Below, piece by piece: positions 14,874 to 18,687 of a stretch of 18,687 nucleotides of DNA (positions within the stretch are counted from its first letter, which is position 1; each line of letters opens with the position of its first letter). The position numbers and the translations under genes are program-made. The stretch is from Prevotella sp. UBA3288. Its GTDB lineage: Bacteria; Bacteroidota; Bacteroidia; Bacteroidales; Bacteroidaceae. The notes under the pieces were generated by a model. It had not been told where the DNA came from and made no database searches. It saw nothing but the letters and a program-made list of their open reading frames with translations. Where the stretch lies: positions 58,779 to 77,465 of the forward strand of contig DETM01000056.1 in assembly GCA_002361655.1 (NCBI GenBank), written 5' to 3'.

Positions 14874-16551
14874 AATTCATATACAAATAAGAAGTTCGAT
14901 TAAATACATCAATACCATTAATGTCAAGAAGCAAATAATAAAAAGCATCAACTACTTCATCTAATGAGTCAACGTCATTTATATTATATTCATTTATAGC
15001 ACTAAACACATTTTCATCTTCGATCCTTATACGTGCTCTATTGCCCATTGTATTGAAATGGTACTTGAGATTACCAAATAGATTCAAAATGTTACTAATA
15101 GTAGACAAAAGTGCCATGATACAATCCCAATAGGAAATACCATCATCCTTTTTCTGGCGAAGAAAAGATTTTAGTTTTGATTTTACCCAATAGGAATTCA
15201 ATTCCTTCAACTGATAAATGTTGTTTGGAAGCATTTCTGAAAATTTTCGAAATGACCTAGGCGGTATAATTATAGTTCGCAAATATGTACAACTACTAAA
15301 TGCATTTTTACTTATATATTCAATAGTATCAGGTAATTCTATAAATCTAAAGTAGCAATCACAGAAAGCTTTCTCACCAATATATTTTACAGATGAAGGG
15401 ATTATTAAAAAACGAAGATTATGACACCCTTTAAATGCCTTATTACATATAGTCTCAGTTCCATTTCCTATTTTATAATCAGATATATAATCTTCCCAAT
15501 CTTCACCCATATATTCCCCTCCAATTGAATCATAAAAACGTAACAACTTTTTATCATTATTGCTATAATATGCAAAACCGCGATCTTTCTTAATTTTGTT
15601 GTTCCATTCATCAAATGATATAGATGCTTGTATGTTAACTAAAGGCGTTGGTTTGGAAATGAGGAAAAACGATGCCTTAAACCCAATAACCATTTTGTAC
15701 CAATAAGATTTAAAATTATTTGAAATCCTATTCAAATCCTCATCAAATGTATAACTAAGTTTTGCTAAAATGCGACTATTCCTTATGTCTCTATAGTCTT
15801 TTTCTGATAGCAAGAACCTGTCTGCCGCTCCATACTCTTTCAACAAAGAAGGTTGTAATGAAATTGCTTTTAATGAAATAAGTATTGAAGTGAAAGCAAA
15901 TTCATCGATATGCTCATCGAAATCATTCTCTGTCCTTAGGGGATGACGAAAGTCTGGAGAACCCAGTTCGCGTGCCTTTTGTCCTTTCATGGCAGAAACA
16001 TACATACCGTCATAATCAACAAGGACAAGAGTGCCATCTTCACGAACAAGGATATTGTCTGGTTTCAAATCACCATGAGCAAAGGGCTGAGGGATGAGCC
16101 ATTGTGCCAATTGGCTGAAACGATAGGCCAGCATCTCCAAAGCATATTTGTCATCCAGGTTCTCGCGCAAATACTTGTCGAGCGTCTTACCCTCTACCCA
16201 ATCCATCAACAATACGGGGAATTCAGTTTCCGACGTCTGGTCTGTATCAACGAATAGCTCTTTCTCCAGGAAACGGAGAGAAACAAGATAAGGCGAATTC
16301 ACATCTTTCAGCGCATCAGCAATCTGATGGTAAGCCTCCGCTCTCCCCTCCTGCTCTTTCGTAAAACACTTCAAAGCATAGAACTTCCCAGTCTCTGTAT
16401 CCTGCATTTTGAACACCACAGCAAAGTTTCCACTTGTCATTACGGGTTGTCCATCCTCTCCTAACACAGGTCGAAGATTGGTCAACTCCTCGAAGTTGTC
16501 CTCTGCCGCCTTGATGGCTTCAATATATTCAGAGATTAGCGGATAGTTCAT
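14836..16551 (-). CDS. Serine/threonine protein kinase with C-terminal BspA-like leucine-rich repeats
   Basis: A 571-residue kinase that opens the cassette. Catalytic elements: SGNFAVVFKM (40-49), K61 in YALKCF, HGDLKPDNILV (D161), VDYDG (178-182) and GSPDFRHPLR. The N-terminal about 250 residues are nearly the same as those of the Sel1 kinase at 12283-13692. Downstream, residues 364-430 carry LRR_5 (BspA-like) units: ICNKAFKGCHNLRFLIIPSS, VKYIGEKAFCDCY, IELPDTIEYISKNAFSSC. The last 120 residues are AT-rich in DNA and include a hydrophobic stretch (CIMALLSTISNILNLF) but no clear family. The two modules suggest a shared catalytic core with different recognition ends. A strong promoter (16574-16602) lies 23 bp before the ATG. 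Confidence 0.92.
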   Translation of the reverse strand: MNYPLISEYIEAIKAAEDNFEELTNLRPVLGEDGQPVMTSGNFAVVFKMQDTETGKFYALKCFTKEQEGRAEAYHQIADALKDVNSPYLVSLRFLEKELFVDTDQTSETEFPVLLMDWVEGKTLDKYLRENLDDKYALEMLAYRFSQLAQWLIPQPFAHGDLKPDNILVREDGTLVLVDYDGMYVSAMKGQKARELGSPDFRHPLRTENDFDEHIDEFAFTSILISLKAISLQPSLLKEYGAADRFLLSEKDYRDIRNSRILAKLSYTFDEDLNRISNNFKSYWYKMVIGFKASFFLISKPTPLVNIQASISFDEWNNKIKKDRGFAYYSNNDKKLLRFYDSIGGEYMGEDWEDYISDYKIGNGTETICNKAFKGCHNLRFLIIPSSVKYIGEKAFCDCYFRFIELPDTIEYISKNAFSSCTYLRTIIIPPRSFRKFSEMLPNNIYQLKELNSYWVKSKLKSFLRQKKDDGISYWDCIMALLSTISNILNLFGNLKYHFNTMGNRARIRIEDENVFSAINEYNINDVDSLDEVVDAFYYLLLDINGIDVFNRTSYLYMNYEINRYNYKKRD

Positions 16552-16573
16552 AAGTCACTCGTTATTAATAGCG

Positions 16574-16602
16574 CAAAGATACACAAAATTATCAATAACA
16601 AA
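16574..16602 (-). promoter_or_regulatory. Main promoter of the cassette
   Basis: On the minus strand TTTG (16602-16599) and TATCTTTG (16581-16574) are separated by 17 bp, a near-consensus Bacteroidota -33/-7 pair 22 bp upstream of the kinase-LRR start codon. The predicted leader is very short, so regulation by long leader RNA is unlikely. Confidence 0.75.
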
Positions 16603-16665
16603 GAATAATAACAAGAAAAAAGGTTTTTCACAAGGCTTGTTATAATAAAAAAGTGAATCATTCTT

Positions 16666-16725
16666 CCAACAAAGCAAACTTTTGAGGGAGAAATTTCAAA
16701 AGAAGAACTTCCGCAAGCCTTGTTG
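16666..16725. repeat. Copy A of the island repeat (without a working -7 box)
   Basis: The segment starting ccaacaaagcaaactttt and ending with cgcaagccttgtt resembles copy B (17047-17105) over about 60 bp with some eight mismatches. The adjoining promoter half (tgcaaagata), present in copies B and C, is missing here. The 221 bp between the kinase start and the toxin-antitoxin remnant hold nothing else I can identify beyond the cassette promoter. Confidence 0.75.
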
Positions 16726-16774
16726 CCTTAATGCAAGTGCTTACGGACAGAACGCCAAAAGCATTCGTTCGGCA

Positions 16775-17009
16775 CTATGACAATTCTTTTATGAAATGCT
16801 GAAGAGCCTTCTGTAAAGGGGTCAACTCGTTGCTGAGAATCCAGAAAATCTGGCCGGCATCTACATCAAAATAATGATAGCCTTTCAGAAGACAGTGACT
16901 CCATCGCGCTCTATCCTGCTGCGCAGGCGGGGATTAAGATGATGCCATAGTCGCGTTGAAGCGTGCTGCAACAGCCTTGCAGGATGTCTATGTAATCAGT
17001 CTTGCTCAT
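16775..17009 (-). pseudogene. Remnant of an MNT-HepT toxin-antitoxin module
   Basis: From ATG 17009 the frame reads MSKTDYIDILQGC... and DYG, like the start of MNT-type nucleotidyltransferase antitoxins, then stops early. In another frame, ending at TAG 16775, it reads GYHYFDVDAGQIFWILSNEL and LQKALQHFIKELS, the usual C-terminus of HepT (DUF86) RNase toxins. Everything between, including the nucleotidyltransferase GSxxxG...DxD core and the HepT RX4-6H catalytic motif, is gone. An internal deletion therefore fused the two ends out of frame. In intact systems MNT (AMP-transferring) neutralises HepT. The promoter remains intact at copy B of the repeat. The call is from motif resemblance and is moderate. 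Confidence 0.55.
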
Positions 17010-17024
17010 AAAAACTATATTTTT

Positions 17025-17105
17025 TGCAAAGATAAGAAGAATTTCTCAACAAAGCAAACTTTTGGGGGAGAAATTTCAAATGAAGCACTTCTGCAAGGTT
17101 TGTTT
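17025..17105. repeat. Copy B of the island repeat, with promoter of the MNT-HepT remnant
   Basis: The first 46 bp (17025-17070) match copy C (17941-17986) at 42 of 46 positions and include TATCTTTG on the minus strand (-7) with TTTG elements about 15-20 bp upstream. The rest (17071-17105) matches copy A. The ATG of the remnant lies 16 bp beyond. Confidence 0.8.
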
Positions 17106-17120
17106 CCCCGAACTACTGCA

Positions 17121-17924
17121 TTACATCGTCTCTGCCATCAAATCTTTTCTGCCTATAAGGCTGAAAATTGTGATATCATTGTCCTCGTTGAGAATACGGA
17201 GGGTACGAAGAACTTCATTAAGGGTGGAACCACTGGTGGTTACATCGTCAATCACTAGCACATTCTGCTGCCGAATCATCGAACAGAGTTCTCGTTCTTC
17301 TTCTGATTCAAATCTCAGGAAGTTCATGATGTAGGGGCGAAGTCTGCTTTTCTTTACATCTTTGGCAATCGTGAAATAATCCTTTTTATGAATCATTTCC
17401 AGCATGGCATTGATAGAGTTCTTGGCCTGCTCTTTTGCTGCAGGACTATAACGGGGCATACCGTTTTCCAAGACATCGTCAAGATATTGCTTCTCATAGG
17501 CCTTCATGTCGAACGATATATTAGAGGGAAGAGCCTTGACAAGCGTCATCTTATATAATGTGGGCTGGGCAAACCTGTAGATGTAACGCAACATATACTG
17601 ATTAACCCTGCTCGACGATTCAGGCATGACAACAAGGTCATAGTTGTAGAGATTGATTTTCTTGTGGAGATTGTCAATTGCGTTTTTGATAAAGTCTGTC
17701 AGTTCTGGTGTGTGCTGCAGGTCATTCGTAAACTTGACATATTTAATGAATTCTGTACGTACAGAACTTTCCACTTGCTCGGAGAATTCATAGCCATAGT
17801 AGAAGCACTTGCCAAACGCCTTTACCTGATAGCCATTACCAGTGAGGCTGACAATATCTTCAGCACCATCATGCTCGAAATCGAACACGAATTTCTTTTC
17901 TACATCGTCGAATGTTACACCCAT
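17121..17924 (-). CDS. Phosphoribosyltransferase-like protein
   Basis: A 267-residue protein with a type I PRTase signature near its C-terminus: NVLVIDDVTTSGSTLNEVL (221-239), the PRPP-binding loop in which two aspartates bind the ribose hydroxyls and the TSGST turn holds the phosphate. The N-terminal 200 residues do not resemble a standard nucleotide-salvage enzyme; they include LVVMPESSSRVNQYMLRYIY (97-116), which may be the hood or substrate-recognition part. Orphan PRTases of this sort occur in mobile islands and some conflict loci, with unknown substrates. ATG 17924 is preferred: the open frame continues upstream to 18020, but that would run through the promoter and into the DUF1846 repeat. 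It is the first gene inside the right boundary of the island. Confidence 0.85.
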   Translation of the reverse strand: MGVTFDDVEKKFVFDFEHDGAEDIVSLTGNGYQVKAFGKCFYYGYEFSEQVESSVRTEFIKYVKFTNDLQHTPELTDFIKNAIDNLHKKINLYNYDLVVMPESSSRVNQYMLRYIYRFAQPTLYKMTLVKALPSNISFDMKAYEKQYLDDVLENGMPRYSPAAKEQAKNSINAMLEMIHKKDYFTIAKDVKKSRLRPYIMNFLRFESEEERELCSMIRQQNVLVIDDVTTSGSTLNEVLRTLRILNEDNDITIFSLIGRKDLMAETM

Positions 17925-17940
17925 ATCATCATATAACTTT

Positions 17941-17986
17941 TGCAAAGATAAAAAGAATTTTCCAACAAAGCAAACTTTTGAGGGAG
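17941..17986 (-). promoter_or_regulatory. Promoter of the phosphoribosyltransferase gene (copy C of the island repeat)
   Basis: On the minus strand TATCTTTG (17950-17943) is a perfect TAnnTTTG box, with TTTG at 17974-17971, 20 bp upstream. The whole 46-bp unit is shared with copy B. Its similarity to copies A and B ends at gagggag, 9 bp before the DUF1846 direct repeat, which marks a probable recombination point. Confidence 0.75.
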
Positions 17987-17995
17987 CCACTCGCC

Positions 17996-18073
17996 TCACT
18001 TCTTGCGCACCGGGTCGCAAGTGAGGCCGCAGCCCAGTTTCTTGAAGATCTTACGGTCCACCTCGCTGAGCAT
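17996..18073. repeat. Right copy of the 78-bp direct repeat (DUF1846 3' end)
   Basis: Identical to 5608-5685 except C at 18011. Here the repeat is continuous with the rest of the DUF1846 gene, so this copy is in its coding context, whereas the left copy is joined to an ftsZ fragment. Confidence 0.95.
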
Positions 18074-18687
18074 CACGGTGGAGTGCACCTGACAGTCGCG
18101 CAGTTTGGGCAACTGCTCGAGGGCACGGCGGCAATTCTCATCGTTCTCGGAGAGCACCGACAGAGCCACGAGCACCTCGTCGGTATGCAGGCGTGGATTG
18201 CGGCCGCCCAGATATTCTATCTTGGTCTTCTGGATGGGCTCGATCATGCTTTGCGGAATCAGTTTCACATCGTGGCCGATGCCTGCCAGATGCTTGGTGA
18301 CATTAAGCAGCAGGGCAGCCGAGCAGCCCAGCAGGGGCGACGACTTCGAGGTGATGATGGTACCGTCGGACAGTTCGATGGCAGCGGCGGTGTGGCCGGT
18401 CAGTTCCTGCTTGGCAGCGGCGGCCACGGTCACCCGGCGGTAGGCAGTGGTGATCTTGGCCTGATTGAAGAGCAGCAGTATCTTGTTCACCTCACGCTCG
18501 GCATCGACGCCGTCGGCCAGTTTATTAGTGGCCGAATAGTAGCGTCGGATGATTTCGTCGCGACTGGCCTGACAGCACACCTCGTCGTCGCTGATACAGA
18601 AGCCCACCATGTTGACGCCCATGTCGGTAGGACTCTTGTAGGGGTTCTCACCATAGATGCCTTCGAACAGGGCGTTGAGCACGGGGA
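17996..18687 (-). CDS. DUF1846 family protein, C-terminal part (cut by window edge)
   Basis: The frame runs off the right edge and ends at TGA 17996, giving the last 230 or so residues of a protein that is usually near 500 long. DUF1846 features are clear: YKSPTDMGVNMVGFCI, LLGCSAALLLN followed by HLAGIGHDV, and GRNPRLHTDEVLVALSVLSE with EQLPKLRDCQVHSTVMLSEVD near the end. Structures exist for the family but its biochemical role is not established, so none is assigned. Base composition is GC-rich like the left flank, marking the return to core genome. Its last 78 bp are duplicated at 5608-5685, which fits an element inserted at this 3' end. Confidence 0.92.
   Translation of the reverse strand, partial: PVLNALFEGIYGENPYKSPTDMGVNMVGFCISDDEVCCQASRDEIIRRYYSATNKLADGVDAEREVNKILLLFNQAKITTAYRRVTVAAAAKQELTGHTAAAIELSDGTIITSKSSPLLGCSAALLLNVTKHLAGIGHDVKLIPQSMIEPIQKTKIEYLGGRNPRLHTDEVLVALSVLSENDENCRRALEQLPKLRDCQVHSTVMLSEVDRKIFKKLGCGLTCDPVRKK

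Noticed and set aside
17925..18020. Longer start for the phosphoribosyltransferase gene
   Set aside because: The extension runs through a consensus promoter and into the DUF1846 repeat, so it is an accidental open frame.
5608..18073. Complete integrative element with its own integrase
   Set aside because: No tyrosine or serine recombinase, transposase, excisionase or conjugation gene is visible between the repeats; only the boundary pattern supports insertion.
1..18687. tRNA, rRNA or riboswitch
   Set aside because: No cloverleaf, rRNA-like or recognisable riboswitch sequence was seen; intergenic regions are short and mostly explained by promoters and repeats.

Overview
The window looks like a chromosomal segment of a Bacteroidota member, most likely Prevotella or a close relative. 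The signs are Bacteroidota-type promoters (a TAnnTTTG -7 box upstream of most operons), A-rich leaders in place of Shine-Dalgarno sites, and core genes of typical Bacteroidales type. Species cannot be assigned from this sequence alone.

Left flank (1-5534), GC-rich core genome. It holds the N-terminal two thirds of mfd (minus, cut by the window edge just inside the Walker A motif), a secreted GH53 endo-beta-1,4-galactanase (minus), then an XRE-cupin regulator and an acyl-CoA synthetase (plus, one transcription unit closed by a clear hairpin terminator). Two short tracts of imperfect 8-bp tandem repeats flank the regulator gene.

Island (about 5686-17995), visibly AT-richer, especially 13.9-16.5 kb. 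It is bracketed by a 78-bp direct repeat (5608-5685 and 17996-18073, one mismatch) that is the 3' end of a DUF1846 gene. At the left boundary the repeat is fused in frame to the first about 65 codons of an ftsZ gene, giving a 90-codon chimera. On the minus strand the island carries a dense nine-gene cassette (16551 to 6668) with 2-14 bp gaps or short overlaps at every junction but one. In transcription order: kinase-LRR, RES-like protein, 85-aa protein, kinase-Sel1, then after an internal promoter AlbA/Schlafen-ATPase-HTH regulator, NADAR-like protein, DarT-like ADP-ribosyltransferase fused to a vWA domain, PP2C phosphatase, and an A1S_2505/macro-like-DUF1810 fusion. Two small genes of unknown function follow. 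The right end of the island holds a decayed MNT-HepT toxin-antitoxin remnant and a phosphoribosyltransferase gene, each behind a copy of the same 46-bp promoter repeat.

Right flank (17996-18687) is the C-terminal part of a DUF1846 gene, again GC-rich.

Working model (inference): the cassette joins the kinase + PP2C + vWA signalling trio known from TerY-P-type systems to a set of NAD+/ADP-ribose enzymes: a DarT-like ART, a NADAR-like candidate ADP-ribosylglycosidase, a macro-like protein and a RES-like NAD+-consuming protein. The two kinases have nearly the same catalytic domain but different C-terminal repeat modules, as if one pathway had two sensor inputs. It is best read as a candidate stress or anti-phage conflict system in which phosphorylation gates a nucleic-acid ADP-ribosylating effector.
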